This document shows, piece by piece, positions 52,760-59,728 of a stretch of 59,728 nt of DNA. This DNA is from Gammaproteobacteria bacterium (lineage in GTDB: Bacteria; Pseudomonadota; Gammaproteobacteria; HK1). The stretch's first letter is position 1. Each line of letters opens with the position of its first letter. The translations under genes were made by a program, and so were the position numbers. Location of the stretch: contig JAJDUQ010000155.1 of the NCBI GenBank assembly GCA_022826505.1, forward strand, positions 1-59,728, read 5' to 3'. The notes below the pieces were generated by a model. That model worked only from the letters and a program-made list of their open reading frames with translations, was not told where the DNA came from and did no database searches.

Positions 52760-53245
52760 CTATCCTCCCTGCTCCGACGCGAACGCTCTCTCGTTGTAGA
52801 TTCGCTCCTCCACGGCAATCAGCCGGACGATTCCCTCGTCGAGGAGGCTCGGGTTGGCCAGCACGATGCTTTCCAGGCCACCGGGCACGGCCGCGCTCGG
52901 TACGGCCAGCAAGGGCGCTTCCTTTCGCATCAGCCAAAGAGTGCCCATCCGCCGCGTGGACTGCGGGTGCGGATATCGGTCCCAACCGCCCGGAAGATCA
53001 TGGACATGCCAGCGTTCGAGAGCGACCCCGTCACTTACCTCGTAGACACCGAGCCGGTACCCAGGTGGAACCAAGCGGGGAGAAGGCAGGTAGTGGGCCA
53101 TCTCCAGCATCGCGACGCTCGGTGTCTCGGCAAAATAGACGATCGGAAATCCGGGTTCGTTCCAGCGTGCTCCGTCCCGGTAGCTGGCTCCCAGTCCGCG
53201 AAGATCCTGCAGGTAGCGGGCATGGCAGATGCGGTACAGCCGCAT
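52760..53245 (-). CDS. RES-domain toxin (predicted NAD+-degrading)
   Basis: A 161-residue protein with the RES fold. MRLYRICHARYLQDLRGLGA, then DGARWNEPGFPIVYFAETPSVAMLEM contain the conserved Arg and Glu, and LLAVPSAAVPGGLESIVLANPS supplies the Ser that names the family. Characterised RES toxins deplete NAD+. The ATG at 53245 overlaps the antitoxin stop (TGATG). It is the last gene of the dnd-like operon, five genes downstream of dndC. A longer in-frame start at 53317 lies inside the antitoxin gene and is less likely. Confidence 0.88.
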   Translation of the reverse strand: MRLYRICHARYLQDLRGLGASYRDGARWNEPGFPIVYFAETPSVAMLEMAHYLPSPRLVPPGYRLGVYEVSDGVALERWHVHDLPGGWDRYPHPQSTRRMGTLWLMRKEAPLLAVPSAAVPGGLESIVLANPSLLDEGIVRLIAVEERIYNERAFASEQGG

Positions 53246-53703
53246 CAGGGGAATTCGCCATACTCGACCTTGCGAATGATCTCCCGTACCAGCCGGCGTC
53301 CCTCGAACGTGTCGCAAAGATCGATGGGGCGGTCGCCCCCCAGGGCGGGCAGCGCGGTGTCAAGCCAATCCTGTGCGCGTTCGAGGCCGCCGAATGCGGC
53401 TGCGGCCGCGGCGAAAGTGCGCAACGTGTCCAGAAGCCCCTCGGTTCGAGCCCGGCCGAGGGACTCTCGACCGTAGAGACGGCCCAAATGACCGGAAGTC
53501 GTTCCCAGCAGACGAGCGAAGAAATTGCGGTGGCCGATCGCGTTGATGGCCTGCCTGACAACTTCTCCCGATAGTCCCGCTCGAACCGTCCGGATGTACG
53601 CCGCTTGATCGACGAAAGCGGCGGAAGGAACGCCGATGCCCTCGATTTGCTGGACAGCAGCCGGATGCTCCGCGGCGAGGTCCTCTGGGATTACGGCTCC
53701 CAT
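53245..53703 (-). CDS. Xre/MbcA/ParS-type antitoxin of the RES toxin
   Basis: A 152-residue antitoxin. The N-terminal half is helical and could be a degenerate Xre DNA-binding domain (AINAIGHRNFFARLLGTTSG). The C-terminal toxin-binding domain is typical of DUF2384/MbcA-ParS: ERAQDWLDTALPALGGDRPI, then LCDTFEGRRLVREIIRKVEYGEF. It overlaps the 3' end of the dndE-herA gene by 13 bases and the RES start by one base, so its expression is tied to the dnd operon. This is unusual, since such pairs normally have their own autoregulated promoter. Confidence 0.88.
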   Translation of the reverse strand: MGAVIPEDLAAEHPAAVQQIEGIGVPSAAFVDQAAYIRTVRAGLSGEVVRQAINAIGHRNFFARLLGTTSGHLGRLYGRESLGRARTEGLLDTLRTFAAAAAAFGGLERAQDWLDTALPALGGDRPIDLCDTFEGRRLVREIIRKVEYGEFP

Positions 53704-55223
53704 GATTGGATTTTTCTTGTCTTCGCCTCGGACCGAACCCGGCAGAGCGCCTCGCCGACACTCAGGGCGGTCAGAGAGTAACTACTTCCGAAGATCCTGC
53801 TCGTCGGACCCGGCTTGGCTTGCGTGTTGAACGCAAGGGTCATGCCCATATTGTCAAGATAGCTTTCTTCGACACCTTCGAAGTCATCCGGGGACTGGGA
53901 AGCGAGCAGCACGACGCCGCCCTTCGACCGGCTCATGCGAACAAGATTCGCCAAAGCTTGGAGCTTGGTCCTGAGTACGACATGCGCCTCATCGAGTAAC
54001 GTGACGTGCCGCAGGGCCCGGGTCCCTTCGTCATCTGTCGGAGCATCCGGTAGCGCGTTCAGCCATCTGTCCAGGGCGTTCAGCGTCAGATTGATGACCA
54101 GCCGTCGCATTTCGTCCGAGCTGTCTTGCGGTAGCAGGATGATCCAGCTCTTTGCGAAGAAGTCGGCTGGCGATCGGTCAGGCAGAAACAAGTCGAATTG
54201 CGTGAGTTCGTTCAACGTGGAGGTCAGCTCGTCCGGGCTGCGCCCCCGTTCTTCGTATTCGGTTTCGAGGGCTCGTGCGACATCCTGCAGGGTAATGGTT
54301 GTGCCCGCGGCACCAGTCCACAAGGTTGTCGCGATTGCTTCCCTGAGAGCTTCGGACTGTACCCCGCTCGGCCGGCGTGACTTGACGGACGCGATCGAAT
54401 CACGGATACGCGCTGCCGCCCTCTTGATGGCGATGTCATCGTCGGAACTCACATGGAGAACATCCAATGGAATGGATTCCTCGGGCGGGCGGAGAACATC
54501 CGCACCGTATGCAGCGGACAAGCCTTCCGCGAGATCACCCTTGAAGTCGAAGGCAAGCAGCGGCACGTTGCCGAAGCGACGCAGTTGTCTCAGCATGTGA
54601 ACGGCGGTTCGGGTCTTGCCTGATCCGACGCCACCCATGATTGCCAAATGGGGGCTGCCGCCGGGAGCGTTGAGCACGAACTCGACGTTCTCATCGGTTC
54701 TGACATCCCGAGCCACTTCGCCAATCGAGAGCCGCACCTCGCTGGCAAGGGCGGATGCCGAGGGTGCGGCGGGGCCGCCGTTGTCGCTTCCGACGTCGTT
54801 CGGGAAGTTCGCAAGCTCCGCCAGTCTCACGACAAAGGGTCCCATCTCGCGCCCGGAAGATACCCAGTCCTTCTGCAGAAGCTCGGCGCCCCGCGTCCGA
54901 TGCCCAGTTACCATCGCCTGCAGGGAACGCTTCGGCATCTCCCGATTGCCGTGGTGTTGTGTGATGAGAGCGAGCCAGGCAGCCAGGTCGCCACCCTCTC
55001 CGAACAACTGCGCTCCGCGCATCGCCGTGGCCATGTCGTCACTTTCCTCCTCCGTGAGGACGGGCGGCGGGGTAGGCAGAGACAATGAGCGTGCGATCGC
55101 AAGCCGCGCCGCGACATTCTGGTGGCGCCAACCAAGCCGCGCCGTCAGACCCGCGCAGATCTTCTGGGCGGCACGCGTCGTCCGGAACCTGACCCTTGGG
55201 AGATCGGCAATCTCGATCGTCAT
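53691..55223 (-). CDS. DndE-like domain fused to a HerA/FtsK-type ATPase
   Basis: A 510-residue protein. Residues about 8-125 resemble DndE (DUF1832), the small DNA-binding subunit of DNA phosphorothioation: RFRTTRAAQKICAGLTARLG, QNVAARLAIARSLSLP, and an acidic SDDMATAMRGAQLFGEGGD region. Residues about 160-500 form a HerA-like ATPase, with Walker A GGVGSGKTRTAVHML, DFKGDLAEGL, Walker B HVTLLDEAHVVL and the sensor LLASQSPDDF. Classical DndE is only about 110-130 residues, so the ATPase is an addition. The start overlaps the dndD stop by four bases (ATGA). The ATPase may remodel or translocate DNA during modification, or act in restriction. Confidence 0.78.
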   Translation of the reverse strand: MTIEIADLPRVRFRTTRAAQKICAGLTARLGWRHQNVAARLAIARSLSLPTPPPVLTEEESDDMATAMRGAQLFGEGGDLAAWLALITQHHGNREMPKRSLQAMVTGHRTRGAELLQKDWVSSGREMGPFVVRLAELANFPNDVGSDNGGPAAPSASALASEVRLSIGEVARDVRTDENVEFVLNAPGGSPHLAIMGGVGSGKTRTAVHMLRQLRRFGNVPLLAFDFKGDLAEGLSAAYGADVLRPPEESIPLDVLHVSSDDDIAIKRAAARIRDSIASVKSRRPSGVQSEALREAIATTLWTGAAGTTITLQDVARALETEYEERGRSPDELTSTLNELTQFDLFLPDRSPADFFAKSWIILLPQDSSDEMRRLVINLTLNALDRWLNALPDAPTDDEGTRALRHVTLLDEAHVVLRTKLQALANLVRMSRSKGGVVLLASQSPDDFEGVEESYLDNMGMTLAFNTQAKPGPTSRIFGSSYSLTALSVGEALCRVRSEAKTRKIQSWEP

Positions 55224-57301
55224 GGCCGAATGGTGCTCAAGTCGAGGTCGTGCACGGTTGTGATAGCGACCCCCTGATCATGGGCAATCCGCAGCTCGTG
55301 GCTGGCGACGATGCGGTCACGAATGGCATCGAGCTTGTCGCCCACGACCTCCTGATCGGTCGAGAGGAGGATTACCTGTGCCGGGCGGTCCGTAAACGTC
55401 CTGAGTACGCCAATGCGCTGGTCGCGGCTCAAGCGGGCCACCGGCGTGTCGACGACGAAGGGGAAGGTTCTGCCGCTTACCTTCGTAATTGCCGTAATCA
55501 AGGCCTGAGTAAAGACTTGGCTCGCACCAGCGGATTTTTCGATTCGGTGTAGATCGCTTCCGTCGGAGGCGATCATCCTCACTTCGCAATCCGGTGATAT
55601 TTCGATGCGTTCCACCCGATCCGACATGTGAGCCATCGCCTTCCAAGCCTTCGTCATCTGGCTGGCGACCTCACGGATCTCGAAGGGTACTGCGTCTTTG
55701 AGGAGCTCACCAATCAGTTTGGCGTACGCGTCGGCCCGATTGGCATGGATCAGCGCGGGCGCTCGCGAATCGAGCCGTGCAACATATCGAGCCAGCTCGG
55801 CACGACGGTCACCGAGCTCTGCCACAGCGGCGTCGATCTCGCGTTGCGCCGCATCCCGCTGCTCCTTGCATCGTCCGGACTCTTCCATCAACTCTCCGAG
55901 TTGTCGGGCCAGCTTCTCAATCTCGGGGGCGAGCTTCTCGAGCTCGAGGCGCTCCCGTTTCTTTGACTCCGCTGTCTCCACTGCCGTTTCGAAGCGATTG
56001 ACGTGTTCCGAAGCTTCTGCCGTCGAGTGGCGCTCGACGGCTTCCAGGCGATCAATTGCTCCGGCGCGGACCGTACCGGTCAGTGCGGGATGGAGATAGT
56101 CGTCGGCGCAGTCTTCGGGTGGCGGATGCCACAATGCCGCCCACGCCTCTTTCGCGGCCTTGATGACGGCTTCCTGGCGACCTTCACCGAGCGGTGGATC
56201 CAACCGGCCCAACCTGGCATACAGATCGGCGGCGAAACGATCGAGATTTCTGTTTCCTTCCTTCTTGCCTATTTCCCACGTCTCCCGCTTCGCCTCGGAC
56301 CGCAGACGTTCGAGCGTTGCGCTTCGGAGCGACGTTCCCGCAATTGCAAGCGCGATATCACCGGTGATCAGGTCCGTCAGCTCATTGGTAGCTCGCTCGG
56401 CCTCGTTTCTATGCCATGTCTCGTCCTCCAGAAGGCTCGAGACCAGAGCCGCGGTACCCTCTCCCTTTCCACCGAGACGCTGGGTCAGATCATCTATCTC
56501 GTCGTCAAGGTCGGGAAGACGGGCGTCTGCTTCGTCGTGCTCCGTTTTCTTCAATTCGATCCGATCTTCCAGCGCCTTGATGGCGTTCTTTACCGTATTC
56601 ACGGTGTCGTCCGACGGTGGGGCTGCGCTGGTCCGGCGGTTCTGTGCATATCTCTCCAAAGAGTCCTTCAGGCTGCGGAGTATGGGTAACCCCAGCAAGC
56701 CTTCGATGCCGTCACGTACTTGGCGGCTCATGTCGCGGCTGGCGTAGCGTTGTACCTGTTCGCCATCAAAGAGAAAGAATTCCGCAAGGCTGGATTGCAG
56801 AAAGCGTTGCGCGATCCACTCACGGTACCAACGGTCCTTGTCTTCGACGCTGAGGGGCGGAGCGACGGGCGTCCGGCTTTGACCTTCGTAGATCTGAAGC
56901 TGATCGTCGGCGATCTTGTGTTGACCGCTGGGGCGAAAGTACCAAGTCCTCTTGATCTCGATCGGAGCGCCGGTTTCGTCCTCCCATTCGAGCTTCACGA
57001 AACATTCCGTTGGACCGGTCTCCGCCGCCCGATGATGAAGGGTGCCTTCGAGAAATTTGCTGTAGCTCGAATTGAGACGTTCCCGTGCATCGTTGCCCGC
57101 TGCGGTTCGCGCCCGAGGGATCAGCCCCAGGCCGTCGCGGCCGAACAGGCCCAGCGTCAACGCCTCGAAGAACGAAGTCTTGCCGTACTCGTTCGGCGCC
57201 ATCACGAGCACGACATTCCTGTCACCGTGCGGGCGCGGAAACTCGAATCTCGCGCTGCGGTAAGAGCGCCAGTTGATGAGTTGGACCGCGCGGAGATGCA
57301 T
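55220..57301 (-). CDS. dndD: DndD-like SMC/RecN-type ATPase of DNA phosphorothioation
   Basis: A 693-residue protein with split ABC-type ATPase heads and a central coiled coil (about 235-560), as in DndD/RecN/SbcC. The N-terminal head starts LRAVQLINWRSYRSARFEF with Walker A APNEYGKTSFFEAL, a slight departure from the usual GxNGxGKT. LAEFFLFDGEQVQRYA is the DndD hallmark. The C-terminal head has the signature region near SAGASQVFTQALI and FPFVVDTPVARLSRDQR. DndD hydrolyses ATP to support sulfur insertion into the DNA backbone. The ATG shares one base with the stop of the small upstream gene. Confidence 0.87.
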   Translation of the reverse strand: MHLRAVQLINWRSYRSARFEFPRPHGDRNVVLVMAPNEYGKTSFFEALTLGLFGRDGLGLIPRARTAAGNDARERLNSSYSKFLEGTLHHRAAETGPTECFVKLEWEDETGAPIEIKRTWYFRPSGQHKIADDQLQIYEGQSRTPVAPPLSVEDKDRWYREWIAQRFLQSSLAEFFLFDGEQVQRYASRDMSRQVRDGIEGLLGLPILRSLKDSLERYAQNRRTSAAPPSDDTVNTVKNAIKALEDRIELKKTEHDEADARLPDLDDEIDDLTQRLGGKGEGTAALVSSLLEDETWHRNEAERATNELTDLITGDIALAIAGTSLRSATLERLRSEAKRETWEIGKKEGNRNLDRFAADLYARLGRLDPPLGEGRQEAVIKAAKEAWAALWHPPPEDCADDYLHPALTGTVRAGAIDRLEAVERHSTAEASEHVNRFETAVETAESKKRERLELEKLAPEIEKLARQLGELMEESGRCKEQRDAAQREIDAAVAELGDRRAELARYVARLDSRAPALIHANRADAYAKLIGELLKDAVPFEIREVASQMTKAWKAMAHMSDRVERIEISPDCEVRMIASDGSDLHRIEKSAGASQVFTQALITAITKVSGRTFPFVVDTPVARLSRDQRIGVLRTFTDRPAQVILLSTDQEVVGDKLDAIRDRIVASHELRIAHDQGVAITTVHDLDLSTIRP

Positions 57302-57504
57302 CAATCGTCCTCCTCGTCCAGCTCGTTGAATATGTCGTCGAAATCTCCCCTCAACCCACGTTTCCTGAGCTTTCCGGCGTAGTCGAGCTCGGCATCGATG
57401 AGCTGTTCGAGCACCGCGATGTCCAACCCGGCCGACTCGCATTTTTTTCGAACCAGCCGCCGGCCTTTCTCGCTTTGCAAGAGAACGACTACATTCGTCG
57501 CCAT
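57301..57504 (-). CDS. Small DNA-modification-system-associated protein
   Basis: A 67-residue acidic, helical protein between dndC and dndD. It opens MATNVVVLLQSEKGRRLVRK, with a middle AVLEQLIDAELDYAGKL, and ends in an acidic tail (IFNELDEEDD). Short proteins of this kind recur beside dndC/dndD in other genomes and are annotated as DNA modification system-associated. Their function is unknown. The start lies four bases after the dndC stop and its stop overlaps the dndD start, so it is a true operon member. A link between the sulfurtransferase and the ATPase is a reasonable guess. Confidence 0.75.
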   Translation of the reverse strand: MATNVVVLLQSEKGRRLVRKKCESAGLDIAVLEQLIDAELDYAGKLRKRGLRGDFDDIFNELDEEDD

Positions 57505-57508
57505 CGCT

Positions 57509-58645
57509 TCAACCCTCCGCCGCGGCGAGACCCTGTTCACGTATACTTCTCGCTGTGCTCGCCAATACGTCCTCGACCCACAACGTACGGATTTGTTGAA
57601 CTTCTTCGGCACTTATCAGCGGCATTCGTGTCTCCATCTGAAGATCGAGAAGTCGATCGAGTATTTCCTTGCGTGTCGCAAGATTGAATGGTCCTGGCAC
57701 GAATACACCGTTCCTGGCAATCGTGAAGCGGCCATCGCGACGGCGGGCGAGCCGTCGTTCGGGTTCGTTGCGGATCGCAACGAGCCAGTCCCTGAAGTCG
57801 AGCAATGGTTCGAAGTGAGCGAATCCCGCTTTCACGAAGCCTCCAAGACTCCTGTCTTTCCTCACGACCGTGCACGTCCAGCAACCGAAGCGCGATGACG
57901 TCGTGCCGCAGGAGGGAGCGTCGTCTGCTGAAGTAACGACAGGGCATTCGCCCCCGCCCGCGTCCCGATAGAGCCTGATCAGGCGCTGATGACTGCCGCC
58001 CCAAGGCGGTTCGTTCGTCGCCAGGAACTCCCATACTTCATCCGTATCAAGCTCCACGATCGGTCTGAATACGAGGCAGCCCCCGAGTTCGCCATGGGGG
58101 TTGAGACGTTCACCGTTGTCGTACCGGGCGACTGACCCCGCTCGCGTCGCGCTCTCTTTGCGCCGCACGCCGAGGAGGAGGATGACTTCTCCCGAAATGC
58201 TTGCTTGTTCGCGAATGTACTGGCTCGTTGGCCGAATCTTCATCCGAGCCGTACACCAACGGAACGTCCGATTGGGAGAGGGGTAGCCACGGCCGATCAG
58301 ATTGACCCAGAAGGTCTGGCTCGCGTCCGGCGTGGTCGTAGCAACCACGATTGGGAGCTCGAATGCAGCCGAGGCGCTGCTGATCTCGGCCAAACTCTCC
58401 CTGACGTGACCGATGACCAGTGGGCTCTCGACGAGCGTATCGTTCGCGACGATATGGACGGCTCGGGTACGATCGCTACGCGGGATCGACAGCAGATGCT
58501 CAATTACCAGATGCGCAACCAGCGTGCTGTCCTTGCCGCCCGAGAACCCGACGATCCACGGCCTTTCGTGTGGCTGTGCATACTCTTCGGCGATTTCCTT
58601 TCGAATCGCGTCGAACAAGTCCGCTCCTCCGTTTCTGTCTCCCAT
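57509..58645 (-). CDS. dndC: DndC, phosphorothioation sulfurtransferase (PAPS-reductase-like)
   Basis: A 378-residue protein of the adenine-nucleotide alpha-hydrolase fold. The PP-loop is IVGFSGGKDSTLVAHLV (about 31-47). TFRWCTARMKIRP and LLLGVRRKESATRA are DndC family segments. The cysteine cluster CPVVTSADDAPSCGTTSSRF, then GCWTC, would bind the [4Fe-4S] cluster. DndC activates and transfers sulfur to the DNA sugar-phosphate backbone. It is the first gene of the operon. The ATG at 58645 has no clear ribosome binding site. A TTG at 58618 is preceded by GGAGGAG and is a serious alternative start, nine codons in. dndA (cysteine desulfurase) and dndB are not in the window. Confidence 0.92.
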   Translation of the reverse strand: MGDRNGGADLFDAIRKEIAEEYAQPHERPWIVGFSGGKDSTLVAHLVIEHLLSIPRSDRTRAVHIVANDTLVESPLVIGHVRESLAEISSASAAFELPIVVATTTPDASQTFWVNLIGRGYPSPNRTFRWCTARMKIRPTSQYIREQASISGEVILLLGVRRKESATRAGSVARYDNGERLNPHGELGGCLVFRPIVELDTDEVWEFLATNEPPWGGSHQRLIRLYRDAGGGECPVVTSADDAPSCGTTSSRFGCWTCTVVRKDRSLGGFVKAGFAHFEPLLDFRDWLVAIRNEPERRLARRRDGRFTIARNGVFVPGPFNLATRKEILDRLLDLQMETRMPLISAEEVQQIRTLWVEDVLASTARSIREQGLAAAEG

Positions 58646-58708
58646 TCAATCGACGCGGTCAGACGGATGGACTATTCGCCCACGCTCCAAGGCAGCAAAG
58701 ATCGTTTA

Positions 58709-58732
58709 CCGGAGGCATTTGTCAATCTCCGG
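58709..58732 (-). promoter_or_regulatory. Candidate -35 element within a palindrome upstream of dndC
   Basis: On the minus strand TTGACA (58725-58720) lies between the arms of a 6-bp inverted repeat, CCGGAG (58709-58714) and CTCCGG (58727-58732). The -10 position shows no good match (ATCTTT at 17 bases). A repressor binding the palindrome would cover the -35. The rest of the 58646-58911 spacer has no gene. Confidence 0.35.
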
Positions 58733-58911
58733 AAGCCTCGTCAGCGAAGCGGGCAGGATGGTACACCAAGGGAGGTGAGCGGTGCTCTGAAGCAGAGCTT
58801 GGGCTGGCGCGACACGAGGGGCTTCGGAGATGTGGGGGCTGGAGATTATGCGACCCGGCGGACCGACGGGACCCGGTGATGCGCGGAAAAAAATACAGTG
58901 GCGGGGCTGGC

Positions 58912-59304
58912 CTACAGCCAGTGCAGCCGAACCGGACGAACTTCGGCAATGGCCACGAAGTCCCGGTCGCGGTGGACGAGGAGCGCGTCATGCTCGCGCG
59001 CGAGTTCCGCGATGCAGCAGTCGATGGGGCTTCGGACGGTGTGGCCGCGCCGTCGAAGATCGAAGTAGATGCGGGCTGCGTTGCGCCACGTATCGGCTCC
59101 TGCATCAAGATAGTCCTGGTGTTCCAGATATTCGGCGAGCACGCTCCATTCGTGTTCGTCGCGTGCCCCCTGGAGAAGCTCCAGTTGGTTGAAGCGCGTC
59201 AGTACCGTGTCATCGTCTCCCGTCACGCGCACGAGAGCGTCCCGCACCAAGCCGTCGGGATCGCGGAACACGTCCACCCACACCGAGGTGTCAACCAGAA
59301 CCAT
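58912..59304 (-). CDS. vapC: VapC-type PIN-domain toxin
   Basis: A 130-residue PIN-domain ribonuclease. The conserved acidic residues appear in VLVDTSVWVDVFRD (Asp5), in NQLELLQGARDEHE (Glu) and in the C-terminal PIDCCIAELAREHDALLVHRDRDF (Asp pair). These bind Mg2+ at the active site. VapC toxins cut tRNA or rRNA at specific sites. The ATG at 59304 overlaps the antitoxin gene by 14 bases. The pair lies upstream of the dnd operon on the same strand, separated from dndC by about 265 bases. Confidence 0.9.
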   Translation of the reverse strand: MVLVDTSVWVDVFRDPDGLVRDALVRVTGDDDTVLTRFNQLELLQGARDEHEWSVLAEYLEHQDYLDAGADTWRNAARIYFDLRRRGHTVRSPIDCCIAELAREHDALLVHRDRDFVAIAEVRPVRLHWL

Positions 59305-59503
59305 GACGGGTCCGCCGCATGGCCTTGTGGTCGAAGTCGTCCCGTAGCCTGATCCTGCCGGCGAGATCCGTCAGGTCGCGTTTGCGGTACCGTCGCACCA
59401 GCTCCTTCAAGGCCATGTTGACGAGTTCGCGCTTCGTGCGAACCCCGGTGAGCGAAAACGCCTCCTGCACGAGATCGTCGTCCAGCACGATGTTGGTTCT
59501 CAT
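59291..59503 (-). CDS. vapB: VapB-type antitoxin
   Basis: A 70-residue antitoxin. MRTNIVLDDDLVQEAFSLTG, then VRTKRELVNMALKELVRR make the ribbon-helix-helix of the VapB family (type 2, DUF2191-like). The C-terminal segment (LAGRIRLRDDFDHKAMRR) would block the toxin active site. It starts at the ATG at 59503 and is transcribed with vapC. A perfect palindrome over its probable -10 box (59539-59553) is the likely binding site for the VapBC complex. Confidence 0.9.
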   Translation of the reverse strand: MRTNIVLDDDLVQEAFSLTGVRTKRELVNMALKELVRRYRKRDLTDLAGRIRLRDDFDHKAMRRTRHGSG

Positions 59504-59538
59504 GGCTGTGGTCGGCTTTCTGGATTGGTGTATCTGAA

Positions 59539-59553
59539 TGTGTATTGTACACA
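59539..59553 (-). promoter_or_regulatory. Palindromic operator overlapping the vapBC -10 box
   Basis: TGTGTA and TACACA form a perfect inverted repeat with a 3-nt spacer. On the minus strand it contains TACAAT (59549-59544), a good -10 hexamer about 40 bases upstream of the vapB ATG. A repressor on the palindrome would block RNA polymerase, as expected for an autoregulated toxin-antitoxin operon. No clear -35 is seen. Confidence 0.55.
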
Positions 59554-59588
59554 GGAGCTCTCGAAGGCACACGCGGGGCGCCTGCTGA

Positions 59589-59727
59589 GGGTGCACGTCA
59601 GATTTGTGGTGAATTGAGAAAGGGCATGGGATGCGGTGTGGAATGGCGGGTTTTCTGTCAAGATAGAGTTTTGACAGGTTGGGAGGCCCGCCATGTCTGC
59701 GTCGATTTCGGAGCTGGAGGCACACCG
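59589..59727. repeat. Right copy of 139-bp terminal inverted repeat (probable IS end)
   Basis: Exact reverse complement of bases 1-139. The copy begins at GGGTGCACGTCAG, 35 bases beyond the vapBC operator, which marks the probable outer end of the element. Inside are the CTGTCAA/TTGACAG inverted repeat (59655-59661 and 59671-59677), which may bind a regulator or hide the ribosome binding site, and the ATG at 59693. Confidence 0.85.
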
Positions 59728-59728
59728 C
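59693..59728 (+). CDS. N-terminal fragment of an outward-facing ORF, probable transposase
   Basis: Twelve codons (MSASISELEAHR) before the contig ends, with GGGAGG six bases upstream of the ATG. Identical to the ORF start on the other strand at the left end. It is most simply the start of an insertion-sequence ORF. Family unknown. Confidence 0.45.
   Translation, partial: MSASISELEAHR

Noticed and set aside
1..59728. CRISPR arrays, tRNA and rRNA genes
   Set aside because: No regularly spaced repeats and no cloverleaf or TTCGAATC-type T-arm in a tRNA context was seen by eye; the GTTCGAAC at about 297 and 316 belongs to the riboswitch hairpin.

Overview
The window looks like a contig from a high-GC Gram-negative bacterium, most likely a proteobacterium. 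The support is a beta-barrel outer-membrane protein, two LolA-like periplasmic proteins, two MMPL/RND exporters and proteobacterial-type cobalamin genes. The sequence does not fix the lineage; Gammaproteobacteria is a guess. Both ends stop inside the same 139-bp inverted repeat, which carries a ribosome binding site and the first codons of an outward-facing ORF. This is what a contig broken at two copies of an insertion sequence would look like.

Left part (about 0.2-17.8 kb): a cobalamin locus. A cobalamin riboswitch precedes cbtB-cbtA (cobalt uptake), cobO and cobQ. Facing them is cobD. Next comes cbiX-cobH(cbiC)-cobL-cobI-cbiG/cobJ-cobM, then divergent cobK-cbiD and cobB. CbiX, CbiD and CbiG together indicate the cobalt-early ('anaerobic') branch. 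The set covers precorrin-2 and cobalt insertion through to adenosylcobyric acid and aminopropanol attachment. Precorrin-2 formation and nucleotide-loop assembly are not in the window. A small SAM-methyltransferase-like gene and a VKOR-thioredoxin fusion sit inside the locus.

Middle (17.8-29.2 kb): NnrU-like membrane protein, ArfB, a four-gene gliding-type ABC export operon (ATPase, permease, GldG-like, DUF4340), an HtrA/Deg protease, a RidA-family protein, a DUF523-DUF1722 protein and an alkaline-phosphatase-superfamily enzyme.

29.4-39.8 kb: a same-strand cluster that looks like a lipid or hydrophobic-metabolite system. It has two paralogous MMPL/RND transporters, two paralogous LolA-like proteins, an outer-membrane barrel protein and, between them, a 675-residue protein joining a GPP34 (GOLPH3-type) domain to a cytochrome P450. 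This is one of the two most interesting parts of the window.

39.9-48.7 kb: GloB, an EamA transporter and a small protein with a duplicated 18-residue motif. Then an eroded accessory stretch: a truncated Wadjet JetA gene, a DinJ/YafQ-type toxin-antitoxin pair, a small ORF split by TGA and a Uma2 remnant. After it come a PPOX-family protein, a Bcr/CflA-type MFS transporter, a succinate-semialdehyde dehydrogenase and an intact Uma2.

Right part (49.2-59.5 kb): a defence island. A sacsin/HSP90-type ATPase gene, apparently frameshifted, converges on a tightly overlapping six-gene operon: dndC, a 67-residue protein, dndD, a DndE-HerA fusion, a Xre/MbcA/ParS-type antitoxin and a RES-domain toxin. 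It reads as a DNA phosphorothioation variant whose last two genes are a NAD+-targeting toxin-antitoxin pair. A vapBC pair with a palindrome over its -10 box lies upstream.
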